Notes: generated from the sequence alone by a model not told the origin. Positions 45,599-53,900 are shown, counted from the stretch's first letter. The stretch: DNA of 64,000 nt from JALZMG01 sp963844175 (GCA_963844175.1 CAWJNE010000010.1:1-64000), one strand, 5' to 3'. Numbers and translations are program-made.

Positions 45599-47131
45599 AT
45601 GAGCCATGGCGAGTCGAGCCAGCAACGCCAGTTGCTCGGCGAGCGGTTCGCCATCACGCCAATCGCCTACTCCTCGAATGGCCACGACGTCGGCTTCGCC
45701 GGCCCGGTCGAGCTGGGGGTCGAGGTCGGCGGCATGGCGATCGTCGACCTCCCCGACGATGCGCAGCTGGTCGTGCAGGTACGGGATCTGCGCGTCGTCG
45801 AGCGGGAGGCGTTGACGATCGACGTCGACGTCTCCGGCCTCGTGCCGGGGGCGACGGCTGCCACGGTGCGGCCGATGTTCCATTCGCTGTCCGGCTCGGG
45901 GATCGTGCTCGGGCGAACGGACGCGTCCGGCTTCACCGCGCTCTCCGAGACCACGCCGTTCGGCGAGCGACCCATCCGGGCCGCCGCGCCCGCCGAGCTG
46001 TCGAGCATCATCGACGCGCTCGACGGGGATGGCACCACCGTCGACATCGGGACGGTGGCGGGGACCGACGCGCCGGCACGCCTGCGTGCGACCGGGTTCG
46101 CCCGGCACACGTTCATGTGCGGCCAATCGGGTTCGGGCAAGACGTATACGACGGGAGTCCTCTTCGAGCGGTTGCTCGCCGCCACCACCTTGCCGATCGT
46201 CGTGCTCGACCCGAACTCCGACCACGTGCACCTCGGGGCGTTGCAGCACCAGGACGACGTCTCCGCCAATGCCGAGCGCTACCGGAAGGTCGCTCCCGGG
46301 GTGGCCGTCGCTCGCGCCCGCGGGTTGGACGCGGCGTACACGCTGTGTGCCGACTTCAGCGATGTCCCGCTCGAGGTGCAGGCCCGGCTGCTCCGGCTCG
46401 ACCCGATCGACGACCTCGACGGGTACGCCTCGCTGCGCCGGCTCACCGGCGCCCTCGGGGCGAGCTACTCGATCGCCGACGTCGCTGCCGCAGCCACTCG
46501 TGATCCAGCGACCGCCGACCTGGCGACCCGCATCGAGAACCTCCAGCTCGCGTCGTGGTCGCTGTGGCGCCAACCCGGCGAGACCTCCATCGCCTCGGTC
46601 GATGTCTCCGACGCTCGCTGCGTCGTGCTCGACCTGGGCAGCTTGCCCGACCCGAAGGAGCGATCGATCGTCGCGTTGGCCGTCCTCGCCCGTCGTTGGG
46701 CCCGCCGGGGGGAACGACGTCCGGTGCTCCTGGCGATCGACGAGGCGCACAACGTCTTCCCGGCCGCGACGGACGACCCGATGCAGCAGGCCGCCGCCGA
46801 CCTCGGCGTGCTCATCGCCGGCGAGGGGCGCAAGTTCGGACTGCACCTCTTGGTGGCCACGCAGCGTCCGAGCAAGGTCCACCCGAACGTCGTCTCGCAG
46901 TGCGACAACCTCGTCCTGATGCGAATGAACGGTGGCACCGACATCGACGAGCTCGCCTCGCTCTTCTCGCACGTGCCGAGCCCGCTCATGCGACGTGCGC
47001 TCGCCTTCCGCCTCGGTCGGGCGCTCGTTGCCGGCCCGATCTCCCCGGTCCCGAGGGTCGTCGAGATCGGCGGCCGGCTGACGCCCGAGGGCGGCGGCGA
47101 CGTGCCGACCACCTGGGCGGCCCCGACCTGA
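45599..47131 (+). CDS. HerA/DUF87-family ATPase (copy 1)
   Basis: 510 aa from ATG 45599. The N-terminal HAS-barrel (GERFAITPIAYSSNGHDVGFAG…) precedes the RecA core: Walker A FMCGQSGSGKTYTTG (~residue 180), Walker B VLLAIDEAHNVF, sensor LLVATQRPSKVHPNVVSQCDN and an Arg-finger region near the C-terminus. HerA forms hexameric DNA translocases that usually pair with a NurA nuclease, but no NurA or Sir2/DUF4297 partner is adjacent. It converges on the hydrolase gene. Confidence 0.9.
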   Translation: MSHGESSQQRQLLGERFAITPIAYSSNGHDVGFAGPVELGVEVGGMAIVDLPDDAQLVVQVRDLRVVEREALTIDVDVSGLVPGATAATVRPMFHSLSGSGIVLGRTDASGFTALSETTPFGERPIRAAAPAELSSIIDALDGDGTTVDIGTVAGTDAPARLRATGFARHTFMCGQSGSGKTYTTGVLFERLLAATTLPIVVLDPNSDHVHLGALQHQDDVSANAERYRKVAPGVAVARARGLDAAYTLCADFSDVPLEVQARLLRLDPIDDLDGYASLRRLTGALGASYSIADVAAAATRDPATADLATRIENLQLASWSLWRQPGETSIASVDVSDARCVVLDLGSLPDPKERSIVALAVLARRWARRGERRPVLLAIDEAHNVFPAATDDPMQQAAADLGVLIAGEGRKFGLHLLVATQRPSKVHPNVVSQCDNLVLMRMNGGTDIDELASLFSHVPSPLMRRALAFRLGRALVAGPISPVPRVVEIGGRLTPEGGGDVPTTWAAPT

Positions 47132-47146
47132 CGTCGCCGGTCGCCC

Positions 47147-47989
47147 TCAGCGTGGGCGTGGCAGGGGCCCCTCGGGCCGCACCTCGAGGGTCGTCACCGC
47201 ACGCAGGGGACCGCTCGACGACGTCAACGGCTGCCCGGCGAGGTGGGCGTCGATGAGCTCGGCCATCAGTTCGGGCGCGCTGTAGTTCAAGGCGTGCGCC
47301 CCCGGGACCCGGACGGCGTCGACGTGCGGCAGCGGGGCGAGCACGTGCACCCGGTCGAGCCGCACGAGGGGGTCGCGATCTCCGGCGACCACCAGCGTCG
47401 GAACGGCCAGGCGTGGGAGCCGCTCCAGCGTCGGGTACCGGGTCATCGCCTGGAACAGCGAAAGGCTGCGCAGCAGACCGAAGCGCAGGTAGTCGCGAGC
47501 GGCGATCGCGACCAGCGAGAGCGGCTCGCGGAACCCGTCGACGAGCATCTGTCGAACCGCCCGCGGAAGTGGGCGGTTGTTCGGTCCCCCGGCCGGTGAG
47601 ACCAGGACGGCCCGCTCGACGCGCTCGGGGAACGTCGATGCCAACTCGATGATGAGCGGACAACCGAGCGAGTTGCCGACGAACGCCGCCCGCTCGATCC
47701 CCACGGCGTCGCAGTACGACACGAGCGCGGCGGCCAGCTCGGGGAGATCGAGCGAGTGGTCCGGTCGCATGCTCCGCCCCATCCCCGGCAGGTCGGGCAC
47801 GAACGTGCGGTAACGGGAAGCGAGGCGCGCCGCGGTCGGTTCGAGGTACGTGCCGGAGATGCCGAAGCCGTGGACGTGCACGACGGCACCAGCGCCGGGC
47901 CCGGCGTCCAGACAGGAGCGGTGGTACAGGGGCCGCCCGTCGACGATGACCCATCCGGCACGCAAGGGTGGTATCGGTCGTCGCGTCAC
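47147..47989 (-). CDS. Alpha/beta hydrolase (copy 1)
   Basis: 280 aa from GTG 47989. HVHGFGISGTYLEP forms the oxyanion hole, nucleophile is Ser in FVGNSLGCPLIIELA, acid in VVAGDRDPLV, and His in RVPGAHALNYSAPELM. It belongs to the broad MhpC/haloperoxidase-like group; no substrate can be named. It ends 15 bp from the HerA-like stop (convergent). An N-terminal extension is possible but lacks family resemblance. Confidence 0.88.
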   Translation of the reverse strand: MTRRPIPPLRAGWVIVDGRPLYHRSCLDAGPGAGAVVHVHGFGISGTYLEPTAARLASRYRTFVPDLPGMGRSMRPDHSLDLPELAAALVSYCDAVGIERAAFVGNSLGCPLIIELASTFPERVERAVLVSPAGGPNNRPLPRAVRQMLVDGFREPLSLVAIAARDYLRFGLLRSLSLFQAMTRYPTLERLPRLAVPTLVVAGDRDPLVRLDRVHVLAPLPHVDAVRVPGAHALNYSAPELMAELIDAHLAGQPLTSSSGPLRAVTTLEVRPEGPLPRPR

Positions 47990-48176
47990 GTCCTCATCAT
48001 GGCCACTGCGTTCGTCCGGTTGGACGACGACCGTCGGAGCCCGCCACTCGTCACACCTGCCTAACATCACGATCGACCCGACCGTGACGTCCCTGCGCTC
48101 AGCCCGGAGGGCTCCCTCGTGCGTTGAGACTCCAACGGTTTCCAACCCATACGCCGCAAGGCACAAGGAGACGGCG

Positions 48177-48575
48177 ATGACTCAGCCAGTCGGTGATCCG
48201 GCCAGCGACGAGCGCGAGCTGACGCAGCTCGTCAAGGACCTCAATGAGGCCGTCGTCACGGCGGATGTCGCCGTCCTCGAGCGAGTTCTGCACGAGGACT
48301 ACGTCCACAACCGCCCGAGCGGCGTGGTCGAGGATCGGGCGCAGTACCTCGAGAACCGCGAGGCTCGGCGGGTGGATTTCGAGTCGCTGGTGCCGGACGA
48401 GATCAAGGTGCGCGTCTACGGCGATTCGGCGATCGTGACGGGTCGTTCCACCGCCAAGGGAACGGATCAATACGGCAGGATGGATGGGCAGCGTCGGTGG
48501 ACCCGCGTGCTCGTCCGGCGGGACGAGCGCTGGCAGTTCGTGCACTTCCAAGGGACGCCGATCGCCAAGCCCTGA
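48177..48575 (+). CDS. NTF2-like (SnoaL/DUF4440) protein (copy 1)
   Basis: 132 aa from ATG 48177 with RBS AAGGAGA. The cone-shaped fold is recognised by LTQLVKDLNEAVVTADVAVLERVLHEDYVHNRPSG and the terminal RRWTRVLVRRDERWQFVHFQGTPI. Such proteins bind or isomerise small ligands. It lies between the hydrolase (divergent) and the tRNA fragment. The two copies in this window are identical in protein sequence. Confidence 0.85.
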   Translation: MTQPVGDPASDERELTQLVKDLNEAVVTADVAVLERVLHEDYVHNRPSGVVEDRAQYLENREARRVDFESLVPDEIKVRVYGDSAIVTGRSTAKGTDQYGRMDGQRRWTRVLVRRDERWQFVHFQGTPIAKP

Positions 48576-48607
48576 CGGGTCAGATGAGGCCGAACCGGGC
48601 TCCGACC

Positions 48608-48654
48608 TGGTGGGCGATGCGGGACTCGAACCCACGACCTCCACGGTGTGAACG
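48608..48654 (-). pseudogene. 3' fragment of tRNA-Val(CAC), candidate attachment site (copy 1)
   Basis: Minus-strand sequence reads anticodon loop TTCACAC, the 3' anticodon strand, T arm GTGGG-TTCGAGT-CCCGC, acceptor ATCGCCC, A and encoded CCA. The 5' half is absent: the sequence before the loop does not pair, and no GGGCGAT acceptor partner lies within 200 bp. The break near the anticodon is where tyrosine integrases commonly use tRNA genes. Confidence 0.7.
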
Positions 48655-48701
48655 CCATCCATGCCGTTCGCCGACGCTCGCTGGCGGCCGCGGATGGCCG
48701 C

Positions 48702-48977
48702 CTACCAGCAGCGTTGCTCCACCAACGTCCGCTGTGATCCGCCGGCGTTCGTGGAGTTAGGCCCCCAGTTAGGCCCCGTCAGGAATCGCCGCCGACCGCG
48801 CCGCCGTTCGACAAGGTCCTCGCCGGTCGGCGATGAGTGCGCATCTAAGCCAAACCCGCCGACGGCAGTGCCTGGAGGGGGACTACCCCCGGGGCCGCGC
48901 GGATTGCAACCCTCCGGAACACGCTCTCCAGCCAATTGTCGGTTGTGGGAGGCCGTGAGCCATCGATCGACGGTCAT
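48702..48977 (-). CDS. Hypothetical 91-aa ORF in the duplicated unit (copy 1)
   Basis: ATG 48977 has a good ribosome site (AAGGAGACCGAC-ATG). The product is Gly/Arg/Pro-rich (MTVDRWLTASHNRQLAGERV…) and unlike any family I know. Codon use is unlike neighbours, and 11-bp direct repeats lie inside it, so it may be non-coding. In copy 1 it is also the in-frame tail of the copy-2 membrane-protein frame. Confidence 0.3.
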   Translation of the reverse strand: MTVDRWLTASHNRQLAGERVPEGCNPRGPGGSPPPGTAVGGFGLDAHSSPTGEDLVERRRGRRRFLTGPNWGPNSTNAGGSQRTLVEQRCW

Positions 48978-49607
48978 GTCGGTCTCCTTACAGCGCACCA
49001 AGCGAAGACGCGCGCCAAGTCTCCGGCGAGTGTGTCGCGACAAACTCATCGCAGCAGCCGGCCCCGAGAGGATCGACTTGAACGTGGCGACGATCAGCGC
49101 GATCAACAGGATGAGCAGGCCGAAGGCTGCCGACACCAAGCGCGTTCGATGGTTGGCTCGTTCGGCGAGGTAGCCGACAATGCCGATGATCAACGCCAGG
49201 ACGAAGGGCACCACCCGCTGACCGAGGACGGGCGGGAAGATCAGGACCGGCACGGTTGCGGCCGCAGCAACCGACCCGGCGCCGGCCAGTTGGGCCATCG
49301 CCTCCTTCAGGTCCTGTCCGCGCAGTTGTCCACCGAAGAACCCACGTGTGGCGACGTGGAAGGCGAACCAGTGGGCCGCGGCCAGACCGATGGTGGTCCC
49401 CCACACGATGGCCACGAGCTCGAGGCCAGCGGGACCCTGGATCGTCCCGGCCTCCCGCCCGGCCGGGAGCGCAGCCAGGGTGGCCAGCAGCACGACCGAG
49501 ACATAGAGCACCGTCGCCGTCGCTTCCCGAAGGATCCGCCCGCGCTCGGTCGACTCGAGATCGGCATCATCTGTTGCCGCTCCGGCGGCGCGCCCAGCGG
49601 AGCTCAC
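48702..49607 (-). CDS. Membrane protein copy 2, fused at the duplication junction
   Basis: 301 aa from GTG 49607. Residues 1-181 repeat the copy-1 membrane protein. At the junction (49061) the stop codon is lost: SILSGH-stop becomes SILSGPAAAMSLSRHTRRR… and the frame runs 118 codons into the end of copy 1. The added tail is basic and Gly/Pro-rich and probably not functional. Confidence 0.7.
   Translation of the reverse strand: MSSAGRAAGAATDDADLESTERGRILREATATVLYVSVVLLATLAALPAGREAGTIQGPAGLELVAIVWGTTIGLAAAHWFAFHVATRGFFGGQLRGQDLKEAMAQLAGAGSVAAAATVPVLIFPPVLGQRVVPFVLALIIGIVGYLAERANHRTRLVSAAFGLLILLIALIVATFKSILSGPAAAMSLSRHTRRRLGARLRLVRCKETDMTVDRWLTASHNRQLAGERVPEGCNPRGPGGSPPPGTAVGGFGLDAHSSPTGEDLVERRRGRRRFLTGPNWGPNSTNAGGSQRTLVEQRCW
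48755..48777. repeat. Paired direct repeats AGTTAGGCCCC (copy 1)
   Basis: Two 11-bp copies start 12 bp apart (48755 and 48767), about 100 bp from the tRNA fragment. The same pair occurs at 52859-52881. Arm-type integrase sites have this look, but this is inference. Confidence 0.5.
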
Positions 49608-49704
49608 GATCCGGTGCACGGTAGTTGGCGCCGGCGAGATGGTCGGGAAGCGCGGCGACCGGACCGGCCGACTCGACCTCGACCACCTCGTACGCTTCCC
49701 GCGC

Positions 49705-51237
49705 ATGAGCCATGGCGAGTCGAGCCAGCAACGCCAGTTGCTCGGCGAGCGGTTCGCCATCACGCCAATCGCCTACTCCTCGAATGGCCACGACGTCGGC
49801 TTCGCCGGCCCGGTCAAGCTGGGGGTCGAGGTCGGCGGCATGGCGATCGTCGACCTCCCCGACGATGCGCAGCTGGTCGTGCAGGTACGGGATCTGCGCG
49901 TCGTTGAGCGGGAAGCGTTGACGATCGATGTCGACGTCTCCGGCCTCGTGCCGGGGGCGACGGCCGCCACGGTGCGGCCGATGTTCCATTCGCTGTCCGG
50001 CACGGGGGTCGTGCTCGGGCGCACGGACGCGTCCGGCTTCACAGCGCTCTCCGAGACCACGCCGTTCGGCGAGCGACCCATCCGGGCCGCCGCGCCCGCC
50101 GAGCTGTCGACCATCATCGACGCGCTCGACGGGGCTGGGACCACCGTCGACATCGGGACGGTGGCGGGGACCGACGCGCCGGCACGCCTGCGTGCGACCG
50201 GGTTCGCCCGGCACACGTTCATGTGCGGCCAGTCGGGTTCGGGCAAGACGTATACGACGGGAGTCCTCTTCGAGCGGTTGCTCGCCGCCACCACCTTGCC
50301 GATCGTCGTGCTCGACCCGAACTCCGACCACGTGCACCTCGGGGCGTTGCAGCACCAGGACGACGTCTCCGCCGATGCCGAGCGCTACCGGACGGTCGCT
50401 CCCGGGGTGGCCGTCGCTCGCGCCCGCGGGTTGGACGCGGCGTACACGCTGTGTGCCGACTTCAGCGATGTCCCGCTCGAGGTGCAGGCCCGGCTGCTCC
50501 GGCTCGACCCGATCGACGACCTCGACGGGTACGCCTCGCTGCGCCGGCTCACCGGCGCCCTCGGGGCGAGCTACTCGATCGCCGACGTCGCTGCCGCAGC
50601 CACTCGTGATCCAGCGACCGCCGACCTGGCGACCCGCATCGAGAACCTCCAGCTCGCGTCGTGGTCGCTGTGGCGCCAACCCGGCGAGACCTCCATCGCC
50701 TCGGTCGATGTCTCCGACGCTCGCTGCGTCGTGCTCGACCTGGGCAGCTTGCCCGACCCGAAGGAGCGATCGATCGTCGCGTTGGCCGTCCTCGCGCGTC
50801 GTTGGGCCCGCCGGGGGGAACGACGTCCGGTGCTCCTGGCGATCGACGAGGCGCACAACGTCTTCCCGGCCGCGACGGACGACCCGATGCAGCAGGCTGC
50901 CGCCGACCTCGGCGTGCTCATCGCCGGCGAGGGACGCAAGTTCGGACTGCACCTCTTGGTGGCCACGCAGCGTCCGAGCAAGGTCCACCCGAACGTCGTC
51001 TCGCAGTGCGACAACCTCGTCCTGATGCGAATGAACGGTGGCACCGACATCGACGAGCTCGCCTCGCTCTTCTCGCACGTGCCGAGCCCGCTCCTGCGAC
51101 GTGCGCTCGCCTTCCGCCTCGGTCGAGCGCTCGTTGCCGGCCCGATCTCCCCAGTCCCGAGGGTCGTCGAGATCGGCGGCCGGCTGACGCCCGAGGGCGG
51201 CGGCGACGTGCCGACCACCTGGGCGGCCCCGACCTGA
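49705..51237 (+). CDS. HerA/DUF87-family ATPase (copy 2)
   Basis: 510 aa. It differs from copy 1 by eight substitutions, seven of them in the barrel and the linker around the P loop (for example PVE to PVK and IDALDGDG to IDALDGAG) and one near the C-terminus (PLM to PLL). Walker A GQSGSGKTY and Walker B LLAIDEAHN are intact, so both copies look functional. Confidence 0.9.
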   Translation: MSHGESSQQRQLLGERFAITPIAYSSNGHDVGFAGPVKLGVEVGGMAIVDLPDDAQLVVQVRDLRVVEREALTIDVDVSGLVPGATAATVRPMFHSLSGTGVVLGRTDASGFTALSETTPFGERPIRAAAPAELSTIIDALDGAGTTVDIGTVAGTDAPARLRATGFARHTFMCGQSGSGKTYTTGVLFERLLAATTLPIVVLDPNSDHVHLGALQHQDDVSADAERYRTVAPGVAVARARGLDAAYTLCADFSDVPLEVQARLLRLDPIDDLDGYASLRRLTGALGASYSIADVAAAATRDPATADLATRIENLQLASWSLWRQPGETSIASVDVSDARCVVLDLGSLPDPKERSIVALAVLARRWARRGERRPVLLAIDEAHNVFPAATDDPMQQAAADLGVLIAGEGRKFGLHLLVATQRPSKVHPNVVSQCDNLVLMRMNGGTDIDELASLFSHVPSPLLRRALAFRLGRALVAGPISPVPRVVEIGGRLTPEGGGDVPTTWAAPT

Positions 51238-51252
51238 CGTCGCCGGTCGCCA

Positions 51253-52095
51253 TCAGCGTGGGCGTGGCAGGGACCCCTCGGGCCGCACCTCGAGGGTCGT
51301 CACCACACGCAGGGGACCGCTCGACGACGTCAACGGCTGCCCGGCGAGGTGGGCGTCGATGAGCTCGGCCATCAGTTCGGGCGAGCTGTAGTTCAAAGCG
51401 TGCGCCCCCGGGACCCGGACGGCGTCGACGTGCGGCAGCGGGGCGAGCACGTGCACGCGGTCGAGCCGCACGAGGGGGTCGCGATCTCCGGCGACCACCA
51501 GCGTCGGGACGGTCAGGCGTGGGAGCCGCTCGAGCGTCGGGTACCGGATCATCGCCTGGAACAGTGAAAGGCTGCGCAGCAGACCGAAGCGCAGGTAGTC
51601 GCGAGCTGCGATCGCGACCAACGAGAGCGGCTCGCGGAACCCGTCGACGAGCATCTGTCGAACCGCCCGCGGAAGTGGGCGATTGTTCGGTCCCCCGGCC
51701 GGTGAGACCAGGACGGCCCGCTCGACGCGCTCGGGGAACGTCGATGCCAACTCGATGATGAGCGGACAACCGAGCGAGTTGCCGACGAACGCCGCCCGCT
51801 CGATCCCCACGGCGTCGCAGTACGACACGAGCGCGGCGGCCAGCTCGGGGAGATCGAGCGAGTGGTCCGGTCGCATGCTCCGACCCATCCCCGGCAGGTC
51901 GGGCACGAACGTGCGGTACCGGGAAGCGAGGCGCGCCGCGGTCGGTTCGAGGTACGTGCCGGAGATGCCGAAGCCGTGGACGTGCACGACGGCACCAGCG
52001 CCGGGCCCGGCGTCCAGACAGGAGCGGTGGTACAGGGGCCGCCCGTCGACGATGACCCATCCGGCACGCAAGGGTGGTATCGGTCGTCGCGTCAC
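51253..52095 (-). CDS. Alpha/beta hydrolase (copy 2)
   Basis: 280 aa with intact GNSLGC nucleophile and terminal His. Substitutions against copy 1 include QAMT to QAMI, RLAV to RLTV and NYSA to NYSS. It converges on the second HerA-like gene as in copy 1. Confidence 0.88.
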   Translation of the reverse strand: MTRRPIPPLRAGWVIVDGRPLYHRSCLDAGPGAGAVVHVHGFGISGTYLEPTAARLASRYRTFVPDLPGMGRSMRPDHSLDLPELAAALVSYCDAVGIERAAFVGNSLGCPLIIELASTFPERVERAVLVSPAGGPNNRPLPRAVRQMLVDGFREPLSLVAIAARDYLRFGLLRSLSLFQAMIRYPTLERLPRLTVPTLVVAGDRDPLVRLDRVHVLAPLPHVDAVRVPGAHALNYSSPELMAELIDAHLAGQPLTSSSGPLRVVTTLEVRPEGSLPRPR

Positions 52096-52281
52096 GTCCT
52101 CATCATGGCCACCGCGTTCGTCCAGTTGGACGACGATCGTCGGAGCCCGCAACTCGTCACACCTGCCTAACATCGCGATGACCCGACCGTGACGTCCCTG
52201 CGCTCAGCCCGGAGGGCTCCCTCGTGCGTTGAGATTCCAACGGTTTCCAACCCATACGCCGCAAGGCACAAGGAGACGGCG

Positions 52282-52680
52282 ATGACTCAGCCAGTCGGTG
52301 ATCCGGCCAGCGACGAGCGCGAGCTGACGCAGCTCGTCAAGGACCTCAACGAGGCCGTCGTCACGGCGGATGTCGCCGTCCTCGAGCGAGTTCTGCACGA
52401 GGACTACGTCCACAACCGCCCGAGCGGCGTGGTCGAGGATCGGGCGCAGTACCTCGAGAACCGCGAGGCTCGGCGCGTGGATTTCGAGTCGCTGGTGCCG
52501 GACGAGATCAAGGTGCGCGTCTACGGCGATTCGGCGATCGTGACGGGTCGTTCCACCGCCAAGGGAACGGATCAATACGGCAGGATGGATGGGCAGCGTC
52601 GGTGGACCCGCGTGCTCGTCCGGCGGGACGAGCGCTGGCAGTTCGTGCACTTCCAAGGGACGCCGATCGCCAAGCCCTGA
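52282..52680 (+). CDS. NTF2-like (SnoaL/DUF4440) protein (copy 2)
   Basis: 132 aa, identical in sequence to the copy at 48177 although the surrounding DNA has diverged slightly. RBS AAGGAGA is kept. Confidence 0.85.
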   Translation: MTQPVGDPASDERELTQLVKDLNEAVVTADVAVLERVLHEDYVHNRPSGVVEDRAQYLENREARRVDFESLVPDEIKVRVYGDSAIVTGRSTAKGTDQYGRMDGQRRWTRVLVRRDERWQFVHFQGTPIAKP

Positions 52681-52711
52681 CGGGTCCGATGAGCCGAACC
52701 GGGCTCAGATC

Positions 52712-52758
52712 TGGTGCGCGATGCGGGACTCGAACCCACGACCTCCACGGTGTGAACG
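52712..52758 (-). pseudogene. 3' fragment of tRNA-Val(CAC) (copy 2)
   Basis: Second occurrence of the tRNA 3' half, with anticodon loop TTCACAC, T arm and CCA. The acceptor reads ATCGCGC instead of ATCGCCC, so this copy could no longer pair with a GGGCGAT 5' arm. Confidence 0.7.
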
Positions 52759-52805
52759 CCATCCATGCCGTTCGCCGACGCTCGCTGGCGGCCGCGCATG
52801 GCCGC

Positions 52806-53081
52806 CTACAAGCAGCGTTGCTCCGCCAAGGTCCGCTGTGATCCGCCGGCGTTCGTGGAGTTAGGCCCCCAGTTAGGCCCCGTCAGGAATCGCCGCCGAC
52901 CGCGCCGCCGTTCTACAAGGTCCTCGCCGGTCGGCGATGAGTGCGCATCTAAGCCAAACCCGCCGACGGCAGTGCGTGGAGGGGGACTACCCCCGCGGCC
53001 CCGCGGATTGCAACCCTCCGGAACACGCTCTCCAGCCAATTGTCGGTTGTGGGAGGCCGTGAGCCATCGATCGACGGTCAT
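52806..53081 (-). CDS. Hypothetical 91-aa ORF (copy 2)
   Basis: Copy of the ORF at 48702-48977 with the same RBS-ATG context and a few substitutions (for example GPGGSPPPG to GRGGSPPPR). Conservation only reflects the duplication, so it is weak support for coding. Confidence 0.3.
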   Translation of the reverse strand: MTVDRWLTASHNRQLAGERVPEGCNPRGRGGSPPPRTAVGGFGLDAHSSPTGEDLVERRRGRRRFLTGPNWGPNSTNAGGSQRTLAEQRCL

Positions 53082-53176
53082 GTCGGTCTCCTTACAGCGC
53101 ACCCAGCGAAGACGCGCGCCAAGGCTCCGGCGAGCGTGTCGCGACAAACTCATCGCAGCAGCCGACTGCTGCCGAC

Positions 53177-53441
53177 TCTCGTAGTCGGCGAGCCGCTGCC
53201 GTCAACCTGCCTTCGGCGGCCAGCTCGGCCATGCGGGCGCCGGCGTCGCCGAAAGCCGCTTGCTCCTGCTCGTCCATCAGGCTTAGTACCCCAGGCTCAA
53301 ATTGCGTCCACCGCGTCCACCGCGTCGGGTTGCCTCGCCGCCAGGGTGAACGCCAGGTAGGCACCGCTGGACCAACCCACCAATCCGGTTGGCGCCTCGA
53401 TGCTGTCGACGTAGGCGAGGATGTCGTCAACCATCCGACCG
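53177..53441 (-). pseudogene. Internal fragment of an alpha/beta hydrolase
   Basis: Reading leftwards: RMVDDILAYVDSIEAPTGLVGWSSGAYLAFTLAARQPDAV holds a nucleophile elbow (GWSSGA). After a 1-nt shift near 53300 a second frame gives EPGVLSLMDEQEQAAFGDAGARMAELA…LTAAARRLRES. Both N- and C-terminal parts are missing. It abuts the end of the tandem repeat. Confidence 0.65.
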
Positions 53442-53858
53442 GGGCCAAGGTCGGGGTGGGTCAACTCAACCAACGACCCGGCATCGACGGCGACGTCGTC
53501 ACCGCTGACCTTCGTGAACGCCGCGAGCGCCTTGAAGTACAGGTAGTCCCGCCGCTGCAGCCTGGCGTCGGTGAACGACACCACCTGCGACAGAAACACG
53601 TATGTGCGCACGAAGCGTTGGAGTGCATCGACGAACCGTTCCTGCTCGTCGTTCTCCAGATGCGTGAAACCGGTCGATCGCCAGGGCCAGGGCGGCGTGG
53701 ATCCGGCCGTGGTTGAGGTTGTCGCCGACCAGCAGCAGGGCGACGGTGTGCTCGATCTCGTCGGGCCACAGCACGCCGTACTCGTCGAGGGCGTGGCGGG
53801 TCTCGTAGAGCAGGCTGGGGTCGGTGGGTGGGGCGACGCTGGTGCCGTAGTACCACTG
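53442..53858 (-). pseudogene. C-terminal remnant of a type I restriction HsdR subunit
   Basis: Frame 1 gives WYYGTSVAPPTDPSLLYETRHALDEYGVLW…, and after an extra T near 53673 frame 2 gives THLENDEQERFVDALQRFVRTYVFLSQVVSFTDARLQRRDYLYFKAL. The pattern LxxDEQExFxxALxxFVRxYxFLSQ matches the helical C-terminal region of HsdR motor subunits. The helicase and nuclease domains are absent, and no hsdM or hsdS lies nearby. The frame runs straight into the hydrolase fragment, so this is a recombination scar. Confidence 0.65.
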
Positions 53859-53900
53859 AAGGCGGATGGGATGTCCTCGGCGTCGTTTCGGACGCCGCGA

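Larger units (their letters stand above)
44955..49060. repeat. Tandem duplication, copy 1 (4106 bp)
   Basis: First of two direct copies. It begins GCCCCGAGAGG and ends CATCGCAGCAGCCG, directly joined to the second copy. It carries a membrane protein, HerA-like ATPase, alpha/beta hydrolase, NTF2-like gene, tRNA-Val fragment and small ORF. Sparse substitutions distinguish the copies: eight residues in the ATPase, about five in the hydrolase, none in the NTF2-like protein. No inverted termini or transposase. Confidence 0.95.
49061..53164. repeat. Tandem duplication, copy 2 (4104 bp)
   Basis: Direct repeat of 44955-49060 with all genes in the same order and orientation. Its right end, GCAGCAGCCG, lies in a small hairpin (GCAGCAG-CCGA-CTGCTGC, 53155-53172). 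Beyond it the sequence becomes unrelated. Confidence 0.95.

Noticed and set aside
45599..47131. Classical HerA-NurA or HerA-Sir2 defence pair
   Set aside because: No NurA, Sir2 or DUF4297 gene is adjacent in either copy.
48099..48662. Protein-like frame ending in EVVGSSPASPTR (minus strand)
   Set aside because: This is the usual false translation of a tRNA 3' half and lies over the NTF2-like gene.
44955..53164. The duplicated unit as an insertion sequence or composite transposon
   Set aside because: No transposase, no terminal inverted repeats and no target-site duplication at the three boundaries.
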